From Hysterangium stoloniferum (lineage: Eukaryota > Basidiomycota > Agaricomycetes > Hysterangiales > Hysterangiaceae), in assembly GCA_015178975.1 (NCBI GenBank), contig WHVD01000138.1:1-64000 (forward strand): a stretch of DNA of 64,000 bases. The letters are read 5' to 3'. Under the pieces are notes generated by a model, which was given only the letters and a program-made list of their open reading frames with translations, was not told the origin of the DNA and searched no databases. Of this stretch, positions 41,363-53,790 are shown piece by piece (the stretch's first letter is position 1; each line of letters starts with the position of its first letter). The position numbers were made by a program, and so were the translations under genes.

Positions 41363-42910
41363 GGTATGATATGGTTTGACTCTTTTTCCCGTGATTCAAC
41401 TGTCCTATTGTCCATGTATCCATACATATCTTACCTCGAGTCCCTATCATTCGAGCTAGTTTCGTTCAGGGATAACTGGATGAACTTTTAGCCTTGTATG
41501 TAGTCTCAGCTTGTACTAGTCCGCAGTCAACGGATTTCAAGAAATGTGTGAAATTAGACCTGGTTAAGGTTAATAATATGAATTATTCTGGCTTACCAGA
41601 CTCAAATCTGCGCTGCATGCCAGTGGGTCAAAGGTCATGGAGCTGTGGCGTTTTCTGGGTTGCGAGAATTTATAACTCTGTACATACGTGTAGGTAGCCC
41701 ATTAGACAGCTTTGAGACAGCTTGAATGGCATCAAAAGTAAAACATTTCCATATTCTCGAATATCGTTCGTCAGAGTGCAGTGTAACTCGATACCGACTA
41801 GACACATCCCACTCCTCACGGTTTTGTTTCCAAACAGCTACGCAAGTAATAGTAACTAAATGTATCTCTACACGCCATTCCATCAATTCGCCGCTCATTT
41901 CAGTCCATCTGGAATCATGTTCTCGTGTGCCAGGCCTGCGTTAACCATAGCTAATACCCCATACCCCATATCCCATATCCCATATCCCTCACTCCCCTGA
42001 TCACCTCTCACAGCCTCCCGTCCAGAGAATTATCCGTTTTCCCTCTCCCTGTGCTTTAATGATCCCCCGATATCATATGAAGAATGTATGTGAATTCTAT
42101 CACCACCCTGCTGGGAGGGATGGTGGGCGTTCATTCGCGGCTTTGGAATGATTCTTGTTGAATTTTAAATTATAAAGCTGTGTGCTTACCTGGATCGGAT
42201 TTACACTTATGAGTATCGAACCGCAATGGGAGGACAACATTGCATTATTGTCGACCACTGTCAATGTGTTGTATGCATGCTCGGACCCGCAGGAAAAATA
42301 CACGAAATATGGAAAACGAAAAGAAAGTGAATCAAAGCTTTATCTCACAGGCTGTACTAATCGTTGCATATCCTCTGCTCGTTTATTTTTCTGCTCATCC
42401 TAGCAATGACTATTGATATAGAAAATAAAATGTACAAAATCAAAGTATAGTATTCGAAGCTCACGGTCACCTCTATCTAGATCTAGAGACTTGATTTCGA
42501 GCTTGGTATAGATGGTACTTGCTTACTTCCTAGTCTGTTAATACTTACTGCAATTGTGTGTATGGAGACATATACTCAGACGGCAGGGATGCCACATCCA
42601 GAGTTGTGATCATCGTCATCAAGGTTTGGCAGTTAACGAGTATAATCTAACCCCCGTCGTCGTCCTACTAACCTGACTTAGTCACAACTCACCTAGAGTG
42701 CTGTGCCAGCAAAGAGAATTTGAAGGCTTAGGTCTGAGATAAAAAAAGTATGCACAGACGGCGGATTGCGACCTTACCGAGTCCATAGATCAGATATTTT
42801 ATTTCACCTCACAAGGGGAACCATGAAATGAGCAACTGAGCTGCTCAAGAGTCAAGCATTGGGTTAAAAGTCAATTTATTGCTTGGTATAGATATGAATG
42901 ACAACAGAGT
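41363..42910. other. 3' flank of F-box gene B, non-coding
   Basis: Collinear with 8652-10176. B has extra bases such as GAGTGCAGTGTAACTCG near 41776 that are also in the copies at 1055 and 45985 but missing from A, so A has the deletion. No gene. Confidence 0.6.
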
Positions 42911-44640
42911 TTATAACTGTGTCTCACAGTTCTTGATGTAGAAACCTGCGTATTCCCTTATGTCCGGGATAGTGACACAGGGTAAGTAAATCTCGAATCT
43001 CTCTCTGAGGGCGGCCTCCTTGAGCGCCAAGTTCCACTGCTCCCGGGTCAAAGAATCAATATACACGAGGGATTCGTGTTCCATTATTTTACTGATGAGG
43101 TATTGCGTTTGAAACAGATCACATTCCCCATCCAGGACGAAATCCGCCTCCAACCGAACGAGATGGTTCAGCTTGAAGAGACAGCTGACTAGTCTATCTG
43201 CCAAGTGACACTATAACATCGGCATTGATATTATTGTACGTGAGCTCAATGCCTCGAAATAGACGTACTGGTTCAATAGGGGACGAGTCGTACCATATCG
43301 CGTAAGGAATATGAAGGTGTTGGATGTGTGGGGCAGCCTCAACAAAACGTTCGAATACCTCCAAATCCATACGAAGGGCATTGAAGACACGTAATGAAAT
43401 CATTGCTTGGAGGGTGGGTAGGCATTCTTCTGAGATTGAACATTCCAAGTATTCTATTTGCTGAGCAATATCCAAGGGAAACCCGTTGCCGAAAGGGCCG
43501 ACATGGGATTTGAAGCCAAGTACTAGGGAACGAAGTCGAGACAGGGTCTGTGGCTGGATGAAACCTGAGTAGTTGTTCAGAGTGCGAATTTGTAAACGTT
43601 CAATAGTTTGATGCTTGTGGAGGAAGGTTGTGAAGGGGCTCTCTTCGCATGGGTTGTGGAAATAGTGGCCCAATGCGGCATCATCATCTGGGAATTCTGG
43701 GAATAATTTGGTATCCCCTTCGAGTGTTAATTCAACCAAGGAAGGCCAATATGCACGTTGCCAGATTACCAAAAAGTCAAAATTGGCCGGCTTTGGCACA
43801 AAACGTAGGTGTAGATGCTTCAATGTTGTAAATTGGATTATCCAATCGACGAGACTATCAGATTCATGGTGCCAAGGGACATTATCGATGGTTAAGCAAA
43901 ACGTCGTAATATTGGGAAATTTTCCTAACTGATTATGTGAAAGGATTTACGACAAGGTGAACAGATTATGGCAGGCTTACTGGGGAAATAGGGGGAAGAT
44001 TCACAGGCACCGTTATTTTCTCTTTGAATAGAAATTGTCTTTTCCCTAAGTCAAAATAGAATTCATCCATATTGTTTCGTTGCCCAAGGCTCTTGAACAG
44101 AGATTCGAAGGCATATCCAACGGGTAGCTTGGACCCCCAACGAAAACAGCGCAGACGTGTCATATGCTTTACGGCGTCAGCGAGCGCCAACACACACTCC
44201 TCGTAGACCTCTCGTTTACGCGGTCGATTGAAAAGTGAGAAAGATGGGATAATAGGGGGGAAGGATGTGATAGAGTTACAGTTCTCAAAATCGTCACAGT
44301 CTGGAATAGCTTTACAAGCGTTCCACCTGTGCTCAGACGCAACCGCCTCGTTAATTATTTCGAGTGACCGAGTTCTTGCAGCGAGATAAGGATTAGAAGC
44401 AATCCGTTGCCATATTTCGATTCGGAGAGGGTCACACCGGATGTGGATATAGTCGAGCCACTTCGGAACGATTATGCTGTGGAAATCCTCCGATACTTGT
44501 GCCATACTCATGAGATCACAACGATCCTCGATGTGAGAGATGATCATAACGAGAACTTCTACGGGACGAGTGAAAAGCGGTTGGTTGAACGCGGGAACTG
44601 CTGGTTCTGTGGATGGACATGTTACAGACATGGGGGGCAA
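42911..44640 (-). CDS. F-box protein, copy B (3 exons, intact)
   Basis: Paralogue of the gene at 10177-11933. Exons 44640-43981, 43928-43269 and 43210-42911 encode about 539 aa. Introns 43929-43980 (52 nt) and 43211-43268 (58 nt) have the same positions, phases and ends (GTAAGC...CAG, GTACGT...TAG) as in A. F-box at about residues 20-65 (LFTRPVEVLVMIISHIEDRC). The C-terminal leucine-rich part is conserved (PSLVELTLEGDTKLFPEFPD), while the stretch at about residues 100-125 is the most divergent. Both copies stay open despite divergence, so purifying selection on both is likely. Substrate unknown. Confidence 0.85.
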
Positions 44641-45041
44641 AACAACGTGCTAGCACAGCGAATACATATCGCCTCCGAGATCCCGTATTATAACATGATT
44701 ATGTAAAGGCTTCAAGCAAAGGCGGTCAGCTGATTTGATCTCACTCAATTAGAAGGAGCGCACGAGAACCAAAAGCTTGCCGAGAGGATGCACCTTCAAA
44801 TGACGATTTTTGGATTCTCTCAAGCTTATTATGACCCAGGAAATACTGAAAGCCATGCACAAGCTGGAGCTGTAAGCATGCTAGCAGATATGTGCTGTGG
44901 TAAAGTCCATTGGCGAACCGAAGCAAGTACCCATAACATAGTTACAGTTTATGGTGAAATAAACAGAATTTGGGACTGTTCAGGGTGTACCATTGATGAC
45001 ACAGCCTACCATATGTCTCGGGACATCAGGAGATAGTATGT
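44476..45041. promoter_or_regulatory. 5' region of F-box B, nearly identical to copy A
   Basis: Counterpart of 11770-12335. It covers the first codons and upstream DNA of the F-box gene. The near-identity ends abruptly at 45036, where copy A continues with TATGGTATCATATGG and B with the flanking repeat. Confidence 0.5.
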
Positions 45042-46440
45042 ATGTCTGGTATAGTTCAGTGTAGCTGACATTGTCGCATGCACACTCCCTCGAAGTGGTT
45101 GTAGATAATACACATCTGAATCCATTTTTCCCTGTAGGATAGTCGGGTATACTCATCCAATGCAGAGTGAAAGCTGCTATGAGAACTTAAGCATTCAGTC
45201 CTACACCCTGTTGTGAATTCCTATGTCACGAGCCAAATTCCGTGATTTTACACTTTCATTGCATGGAGTAAAAGGCTGAACATCTGCAACTTTCAAGCCA
45301 GGTGTGGATTCTATTATTGTCTGGATGATGCATCTCAAGGCTCGCAGTACTGCTATCACAAAACCGTAGATTAGCTTGATTAGCACTCCTGATTACTATT
45401 CATTCTTGACACATGATGTCGGAGCGGGATACGCCCAGCATTGGGATCGTTATGTCTAAGCGGAGGTACTGGCATTTTCATTCTTCTGTATGGGATCATA
45501 TGGTTTCATTTTTTTCCCGCGATTCAGATCGGTATGCGAGCGAGCTGCAATTAATTCGAACCATATGGGGGATATTAGTAAGTGGGTTACTAGGTATATG
45601 TCTCCAATGAGTAGTTAGTTGTCACCTACAAACGGAAGGCACCCAACACTTCAAGATCCATATCTTACTTCCAGTCCCATCATTCCAGCTAGTGTCATTT
45701 AGGGTAACCGGATGAGCTTTTTTAGCCTTGTATGCAGTCTCAATTTTTACTACCCCGCAGTCAACAGATTTCAAGAAATATGTCGAGTTAGACCTAGTCA
45801 ATAATCCTGGCCAGGGCTTTGCCAGACTCAAATCTGCGCTGCATGCCAGGAGCTATGGCACTGCGACGATTTCACAATTGCGGAAATTTATAACCCTGTA
45901 CATACAGGTACTCGATGGAAGACAACGTTGAGACAGCTTGAATCAAAGTAGAAAAATTCCATATCTTGGATACCGTTCGTCGGAGTGCAGTGTAACTCGA
46001 TTCCGACTAGACACATCCAACTCCTCATGCTTGTTTCTAAACAGCTACGCAAGTAATGCCTACACGGCGTTCCACCAATTGACCGCTCATTTCAGTCCAT
46101 CTGGAATCATGCTCTCCTACGCCGCTTTAACCATAGCTAATCGCTAATACCCCATACCCCATACCCCACACTCCCCAGATCCTCTCACAGCATCCCGTCC
46201 CGAGAACGGTCCTTGCCCTCTCCCCCATCCCCGATAACAGATCGAGACAGAATGTGAATCCCCTCACCGGAGACCCTGCTGAGATAGATAGCGGACGATC
46301 ATACGCGGCTTTGAAATTATTTGTTTTGAATTTTGAATTATCAAGTTGCATATTTGTGGGGATTGGATCCTAGAGTTCCGAGTGTCGTAGTACAATGAGG
46401 GCACAATAGTGTCGACCATTGTGCTCTATGCATGCTGTTG
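45042..46440. repeat. Extra flank copies in segment B
   Basis: 45042-45490 matches 40770-41340. 45490-45637 returns to segment A sequence (12335-12477). 45640-46440 is a further diverged copy of the F-box 3' flank (compare 8705-9550), without an F-box gene attached. This looks like the scar of tandem duplications of the whole F-box locus followed by gene loss. No ORF is supported. Confidence 0.55.
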
Positions 46441-46442
46441 GA

Positions 46443-47040
46443 TTATATAGGTGGGGAGGACTTAGAGACAGTCAAGAGGAACGGGTCCCGTTCGTAGACG
46501 TTTTGGACCGTGTGGAGAACGGGGTCTAAGACGGATACGAAGGCTGGCAAATAGTAGAAAACACTATAAATATTCATCTCTTGAAAAGAAGAAGGATAAA
46601 CACTGCTTACGCTAACATGTTTGAAAAATCTACCACCATTGGAAAAGGAAAAGTCAACACCGAATATCAAAAAACCTAGGATCACAAGCCACTCACCTAT
46701 CAAACAACTCCTTTGCAGTCTCCCAATCCACTGACCCACTCGAAAGAATAGCGGGCGGGGCAGCGCGCGTTTTCAAGACCTTTCGGTGCGAGGTTGGAGG
46801 CAGGCCTTGAGGCAAGATGATCTGTCGGGGGGAAACCGAATCCTTCGGTGGTTGCAGATTCGGATTATGTTTCAAAGTCGTCTTCGTCATAGGTAGCGGC
46901 GCGTTTCAGCTTGAACTCGAAACCTTCTTCACTTTTTATTGTTGATGATGACGATGACGCTGAAGAACCGGTTTCGAAACAACACGCGCCTTTTCGAGAC
47001 TAAGCCGTGCAAGCAGACCCATCGGTGCAGATCGAGGGGG
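46443..47040 (-). pseudogene. Transcription-factor fragment, N-terminal exons
   Basis: The minus strand reads SSASSSSSTIKSEEGFEF, then (frame 46890-46693) KVLKTRAAPPAILSSGSVDW and ETAKELFD, a GTGAGT donor at about 46699, and after it YYLPAFVSVLDPVLHTVQN and VYERDPFLLTV. The last block is a hallmark of agaricomycete fungal-specific transcription factors. Frames shift between exons. It is the best preserved of three copies (15.7-16.2, 46.4-47.0, 51.7-52.0 kb); the rest of the gene does not follow. Confidence 0.65.
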
Positions 47041-48659
47041 GAGCATGTGTGGGTGGGGGAAGAAGAGGTTATATAGTACAAGCGAGATGATTTTGTCAAT
47101 CTCCAGCGCGGTGTTTTGTTTCTGTTCCTGGCACTCCGGCCTTATCACCTACAACCTCTCTTCACTCCCTCTCTAACTCTTCACCCCAAGGCACCTCCTC
47201 GTTACTCCCCTCCCTTTCTCCACCCATCATCACTATCGCCATCTTCTTCGCTCTTTCATGCACCATCTCCCCCCACGCATCGTCAATCCCGAGGCCGCAC
47301 CACTACCCGCATTCTTCGTCTTCCCCCTGCCTTTCTTAAGCGCTATCGACGCTGCTGTCTCAATTCATCTCAACACAGCCCCCGCTGCTGATCCGCTGCC
47401 ACTCCCATTAGCATCTAATTCCAGACCTGCTGTCCGGCTACAAGCTTCTGTTGAATTCTTGCTCGTGTGATGATCTGCTATGTTTGTTTTAAAGAGAATA
47501 ACGCCTCTGCTTCGATCATGGCGTAGGCGGTGGGTGATTCAACTGGCGCATCCACCTCTCGAGTGTCAAGCTAGGACAGACTTGGACAGCAAAACGGTGT
47601 AATATTCGGGTCGCGGTTCGCTGGGAGTGACGGGGTGGGATAGAATGATAGAGGAGTCCAAAACTCGCACATACACCTCATGCGCGGCTGCGAACCCCGA
47701 TACACACGAGTTGGGAAAGAGAGGGAAAGGAAGAACATGGTACTTTCACTCCCGTGCCATTCCATCACGATCATTCTTCGATCGGTATCCACCCTCCCGG
47801 GTGCCCAGTCAGAATAGACAGACATACAGGACGAAGAGGTGAAATGGAGCGGTCTAGCTCGGGATATAAAATGGTCGAGAGGAGTTCGCACTCACACCGA
47901 TACGCCCAGATGGAAAAGAGAGGGAAAGAAAGGACATTGTGTGACCACCCCCATCATATCCTCCCTAATCAAAGATAAAGACAGACAGCGGGCAAAGAGG
48001 TCCAATACCCGCGTTCTAACCCGGATTGGAATAGAATAGTCGAGGAGTACCTCATTCGTTCGCATTTGCATCTACATATCTAGAGTGCAGTTGCCAAAAC
48101 CCGCGGAGTACACGCAAATTGAAACGAGGTGTAATATCCTGTGTCTAAGAAAGTCTAGCTCGGGATGGGATGATCAAGGGGTGGGGCCAAGGTGGGATCG
48201 TGGTTGATAGAAAGAGACACTGCAGATGAATAATTGAAATTTGAGAAGAGATAGCCTAGCGATCGCCTGCGGAGTGAGAATCGTGTGTTTGAATGGATAG
48301 CGCGGAAGTGGTGGCGGGATGACGCGAGCTAGAAACAGTGGCACGAGGGTGCAGGAGAAGAATCCGGCAAGATAGGATATGCACGAAGGGACGGACGGCG
48401 GAAAATGGTGACCGGCGGAATCGAAAGAAGTGGGCGGCGACGAAATTGCAGTAAGTTGAAACGGGACCGAAAGGACGAGTCTGAGGGTGCATACACGCTC
48501 ATCCACCCTGCACCTGAACGTGCATCTGCCCCTGCAGACACAAACACAAACAACATAGTGAGCTTCCCAATCTCTGCATTTGAATGTGCATCCAACCCAC
48601 CTGTCCATCCCGGCCCCCACTTCCACTACTACCCTGCCTTAATGCAGGCGCAGGCGCAA
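47041..48659. other. Duplicated block without recognised gene
   Basis: Collinear with 12784-13800 but with about 460 extra bp (47590-48050) containing copies of the AACTCGCACATACACCTCATG-type repeat. TATATAG at about 47073 and a CT-rich leader follow as in A. Frames differ between the copies, so I call no gene. Confidence 0.4.
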
Positions 48660-49380
48660 TACTCTTTACACTAGCACCTGGCGATTGACGACAATGTGGT
48701 TGTTGATTTTGTTTATGTTTCCTCGCGTGACTCTGCCGTTGCGCCTGGACGTCTTGCCCAGCAGCAGTTTATGCCCTTCAGCCGCAATCTGTGCGGGCGT
48801 AGAGAGCAAAAGGACCAGTTCGGGTCGCGATTGTGGTTGGGGTTGTGATTGAGTATGCGATTGCGACTGCAAGTGCGAGGGTTTGGGAGTTTTGCCAAGG
48901 TGTCGTGTGACTGATATGTTGTTGTTGTTGTCGCTTGAAGTGGGGTTGAGATTGGATAAGGATTCGGCGTGTAGTTGGTGTTGCGGTGCGGTGCAGCGGG
49001 CTTCGATTGTGGGGCTGGCTGCACTGGGGTTGCGGTTGTTGCGGTTGCGGTTGTGGGGGTAGCTGCGGCTACTGTGGTCGGACCCGTGCCGCCTGCTTCG
49101 CCCCTGCCCCCAACGATACCTGAAACGCTATGCGGATACGGAGTTGACATCGATGCACCCAACCCCAAGACTGGCGCCAATCCCGTGAGGGATATCCCAT
49201 TCGACCCTGGCCATCCCACCCCTGCTGCTGCTGCAAACATAAAGTCCCCGCCTCCGGATCCCAATATCCCCTCACCTCCACCCCTTCGCGCCAAACATAA
49301 ACCCTCTCACGATTTCTGGAGGGCTAACACTGACACTTGCGCTCGTCGTTGATGCATAACCTCTAAATTCACAGGGTCCA
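48660..49380 (-). pseudogene. Low-complexity frames, copy B
   Basis: Here the minus frame is longer than in A (49294-48713, 193 codons): GISLTGLAPVLGLGASMST, a T/A-rich run with ATPTTATATTATPVQ, then N-rich NHNPNHNRDPN. The expansion of TTGCGG-type units relative to A (49025-49060) is a microsatellite change. Probable disordered tail of the transcription factor to the right. Confidence 0.35.
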
Positions 49381-49666
49381 ATGAGGGACGGCATGTCAAG
49401 GGTGATGAGATAGGGTATTGAAGGGCATGTTGTTATTTGAAGGCTATGGAGATGTTCATGTCAATACCGCTGCTGGTATCTAGACAGGGAATTGCAGCTG
49501 GAGCCTGATTCGGATTTGATGTTTAGATCTGATTCTGAGCCTGCGGCGACAGTATGTATTTGCTAAAGGAAAAGAGATCTTCATTATCATCTGGGATGAG
49601 GGAATGAGTGAAGGCAGGAGCGCATGCTTGGTAGTGCTGAAGTTCAGCATGGGCTTGCAACTGTAG
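49381..49666 (-). pseudogene. Transcription-factor tail segment, copy B
   Basis: Matches 14645-14920 with small indels (a stop replaces part of the NIKSESS-like phrase). It is separated from the upstream exons by the B-only sequence 49667-50947. Confidence 0.4.
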
Positions 49667-50947
49667 AAAGCGGCGTGCGACTTGAAACCAGCCTATCGAA
49701 GACCAATCATTGAACGTGTGGATTACAGTTGATTCTCATAATCCATACCGTTCCGTGGACACTCCGGGGGAGTATGGTGCACAAGGGAGTACGAATAGCT
49801 GCAAGGAGGAAAATCCTATGGGTTTCAAGGGAGTCTGGGTTGTCGAGTAATGGGTTAAGAGGGAGTCGCATAGTTATCCATGGCCTAAGACCGGCTGAAG
49901 CAGGCTTGACGGCATGACCGTCTGGCGGTCCGAGGCTGACATCTATTCAGACGGGACGTTGGCACACAAACAATTCTTCCAAAAGCGCGAAGCATAACGT
50001 GGATCATCGCTCCTGCTCGTATAGGATAGCTGCGACGTCGTCCGATTATTTCATCAAAGTCCGCAACGTGGACATCTCGTCTTGATGCCTGTACCATGCC
50101 ATCTGTTTGAATATAGGCGGCGTGTTCGTCCTCTTTGTGCTCCAGTGTCTAAGAAACTTTTCTCACTTGTCATCGCCAATGTACGGTTATTACTCTATGT
50201 ATATTTCAGTTGGTGTCGTGTCGCGTTGAAGCAAAGAAAACTACCGGCCATGGCCCTAGATTGTCTTAGTGAACGCAATTTTTTTAAATTCTTTTCGAGT
50301 TTCATGAGACATTTAAAAGCATGTACGTAGACGGAATCGTATCATGGCAGGATGAGAGATATATAACAAGTCCCAAGGCAAAATCATGTCACAATGTAGC
50401 AGAGGAGATAAAGCAACGGGTAGAAATGAGAAAAATCAAGAAAACGAGCTATGAAAAACTTCACTCTGGCGTCCCCTTGAAAATTAGCACTCCTGACCAA
50501 CCGCTAATATATGGTTACCAGGCCATTTGAAGCCTGGCATAAGCACGCTGGTTGACCACTGGGCGTTCGGCACCGCGTGCATCGCCGCCAACATCACGTC
50601 GTCACACAACTCCATAGGATTATAACCCATTATACCTGCCGCGGCCGCGGCTGTCACGAACGCCGAGCCTCTCGTCGAACCCGTTTCAGTTCAGTCCGGA
50701 AGTCCTGCCATCCATGGAACCCCATATTACTCTTCGTCTGGGTGGGAACAGACGACTATGTGCTTGAGGGGTGGGCGTATGGGGTAGTTGTGCGACGTCG
50801 GAGACCGGGGAGATATGGCCGTTGGTTGAGGGAAATGCAAGGCCTTGTTACGATGTATCCATGTCGTGGGTTGTCTCCGTGGGTTGTTGTTGTTGTTGTT
50901 ACTTTTGAACGAGATGTACAGAAGGTACTGTGACGGTTACGAACCTT
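49667..50947. other. B-only 1.28-kb sequence within the transcription-factor relic
   Basis: Copy A reads CTGTAG|AGTTGCCCG at the same point. There are no TIRs or target duplication, so this is either an insertion or sequence deleted from A. A minus frame around 50655-50520 reads TAAAAAGIMGYNPMELCDDV and then MLAAMHAVPNAQW and could be a coding exon; a plus frame 50577-50933 (118 codons) overlaps it. A (GTT)n run lies at about 50885. I recognise neither frame. Confidence 0.4.
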
Positions 50948-52040
50948 AGTTGCCCGTGCAGGAATTCGGCATATTGTTTCCACGTGTCTTTAGCATATGA
51001 GTGCTCTTATGGAACCTCGACAAGTTCTTCAACTGCTCCGTATTCGCAACTAAATGGACATTGTCGGGGTGGTTGTATCTAGAATACACCACCACATCAG
51101 CAAAGATCCAACACTATTCAAGACTATGCTTACTTGCTCTCCCGATACCAAGCCTTTGCACCTCTAATCGCCTCGTCATCCTGCATACCCGGCGGTTTCC
51201 CCCTCACTGCGCCGAACCCGACCGTTCGACATTTAAACAGTTTATTCACGTCCGCGCACAGTTTAACCTTTTGCGCTCGTATTGCTCTGAGAGAGGCACT
51301 GTACTCGGGAAGGGGGAGAAGTTCGATTTAGGTCTCTTTTTATCCTGACTTTGCACCAAAGGCATCAACATCACGAGCAAGGTGAGGAAGAGAAGGAAAG
51401 AAATGAAAGCAAGGAAAATAAAGCAAAGAAGCTCGACTAACCGACTAGCCAACCCCCATAAAACCAACACCTATCCTCCTCCCACCTCCTCGCAGGAAGA
51501 TCATAAACACTCATGACCAGATACGCCTGAGTCATATCAACGCCCTTCAGTCAGCAAAGGCTGTTGCTGCTGTGCGTTTAACGAAGTGCATGCCGATTTT
51601 GTAGGCGGCAGGGTAGGTAGCAAGATGAGATTGCTAGGGTTGTGAGTTGGGCTAGCGTGTTTGTACCAGTCATATTATAAAGAAGGCTGGAAAGGAAAAA
51701 AGTGGAAAAAGACTTACATACCGACAGTGAAGAGGAACGGGTCGCGTTCTAGATGTTTTGGACCGTGTAGAGAACGGGGTCTAGGATGGATACGAAGGGC
51801 TAGTAAATAGCAAGAAGGAAAAACACTACTCAAGCTGGCATATTTGAAAAATATACCACCAATGGAAAACAAAAAAGTCAACACCAAACTCGAAAAGACA
51901 TAGAATCACAAGCCACTCACATATCAACCAACTCCCCTGCAGTCTTCTAATCCACCAATCCGGTCAAAGAAATAGCTGTCGGGGCAGCACGCGTGTTTAA
52001 AGCCCTTCCTAGTGCGAGATTGGATACAGGTCCTGGGGTG
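50948..52040 (-). pseudogene. Fungal-specific transcription factor, copy B, broken
   Basis: Same exon series as 14930-16200 in A: remains of ALNTRAAPTAIS near 51985, FIFTV/donor near 51735, the PARRWEED region near 51480, the QDDEAIRGAKAWYQES region near 51160, and YNHPYNVHLVANTEQLKN near 51050 (here DNVHLV). The N-terminal part is cut short at about 52040. Copies A and B share most breaks, so the gene died before the segmental duplication. Confidence 0.6.
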
Positions 52041-52640
52041 AGGCTTCGTCATAGGTAGAGGATCCAAAACTCGCGCATACACCTTATGTGCATCTGCGCA
52101 CCGCGATACACCCAAGTGCTCAGGGTGGAATGGAATGGTCGAGGAGTCCGCACTCGCACAAATACCTCACGTACGGTTGCGAACCACCGATTATGCAGAC
52201 GAGAAAGGGAAGGAAACAAGGAAATAGCGCCATCACTGCCATCCTATTCTCCGCGAACATAGATGAACATGGAGGAGGAAGAGGTCCAATACCCGTTCTA
52301 ACTCGGGAAGGGTGTTCGAGGAGTGTCTTATTCCTTCGTATTTGCATCTACACATCTAGCGTCCAGCTGCAAACCCCACGGACCCGCGCATATTGAAAAG
52401 AGGTGTAATATCTGCGTCTAAGAAAGTCTACCTTGGGATGGGATTGTGGTTGATAGAAAGAGAGAGACGGTATTGGTGTTATTGGAACTGCGATGACTAC
52501 CACTGTGAGAATTTGCCGCCGCCCTCCCGGTTCTAATCACACCAGGATTCGTGTCAAGGCACCCAAAATCCACCCCATCTTACATAATCTAAGATCGACT
52601 GGATATTTGACTATAGACATTTTGTAACCCTTTTATCAAT
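52041..52640. other. Duplicated non-coding block
   Basis: Collinear with 16795-17389. Repeated phrases as in A; nothing recognised as a gene. Confidence 0.4.
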
Positions 52641-53145
52641 TTGTTATGGTGGGTTGAAGAGGACATATATTCTGGGAATGTCTGCTCGCATCCTGCGCCT
52701 TTGCGTTGGTCAGTGTATGCCCCAACGCCAACGGCAGTCCAATATCATTTTACTGCAAATCATTCTTTTGTTTTACGACAGGGATCTGTACAAGAAGTAG
52801 AAATCAACCCGACACCGTCACCTGCCATCCCCGCTGCACCTTGACCTGCCGTCGCACCCACCACAAACGGCACTTCTACCTGTCGGCCAAGACTATCACG
52901 AACTGGCTCCGGCTATGTGATCTTGGAAAGCGGAACGCAAAGCCTTTTCCCATGCCAGCGGAGAAACTCGCAGCGGGGTCGCAATCAGTGGGTGGACCCA
53001 GCGCTTCTACGAGTACGGTTGGGCAACCTGAGTCTGAGCCTTTCTGTACAGGTTATTGTCACTAACCTGCAGAACCAAAATCAAGAACACGCTGAGCGCG
53101 ATCGCGACGAGCGGAGTTCACTGTTGCGTCTCGCAAGCCTCTAAG
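52641..53145 (+). pseudogene. Counterpart of the ORF at 17390-17878
   Basis: The same sequence with small indels that split it over three frames; only the last part (LQNQNQEHAERDRDERSSLL) remains in a matching frame. This weakens the case that the A frame encodes a protein. Confidence 0.3.
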
Positions 53146-53790
53146 CAGCTTCCCGCACGCCGTCCGTGTCCAGCAACCACAGGTTCAACAATCTCATGCG
53201 CACCCTTGCAGCGCTGAAGAGTTTGTTTCACGCGACGTCGCTGCGCATTGACAATGGTGCAGTTGACCAGGCGACGATTACGAGCAGGTTTGCCGCGTTG
53301 GGTGTTTGCGCGTGCGACGAAGGTTCTCAAGATCTAGCACGACTGCGATGTATCCGTCTGAAAAAGGGAGAATATGCAGCTATTGCGTTGATGGAAAGTG
53401 TGGCCTCGACTGGAGTGACGTAGCGTCTCCCTTTCCATAAACGCAGTACCTCATTCGATACCTACACAACTTCCCGCACGCCGTCCGTCTCTGGCAGCTG
53501 CAGGTTCAACAATCTCGTGCGCACCTTTGCAGCGCTGAAGAGTTTGTTTCACGCGACGTCGCTGCGTATTCACAATGGTGCAGTTGACCAAGTGACGATT
53601 ACGAGCAGATTCCCGCGTGTGGTGTTTGCGCATGCGACGAAGGTGTTGCCAGGGCATGGTCCTCAAGATCTAGCACGACTCCGATGTATCCGTTTGAAAA
53701 AAGGGGAATATGCAGCTGTTGCGTTGATGGGAAGTGTGCCTTCGACTGGAGTGACGTAGTGTCTCCTTTTCCATACACGCAGTACCTCAT
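53146..53790. repeat. Tandem repeat units, copy B
   Basis: Two consecutive units start CTTCCCGCACGCCGTCCGT at about 53149 and 53470. Each holds the plus frame NNLMRTLAALKSLFHATSLRI (second: RTFAALK), GAVDQ(A/V)TITS and ARLRCIRLKKGEYAA. Unit 1 lacks the Copia portion that its counterpart in A has. Confidence 0.65.
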
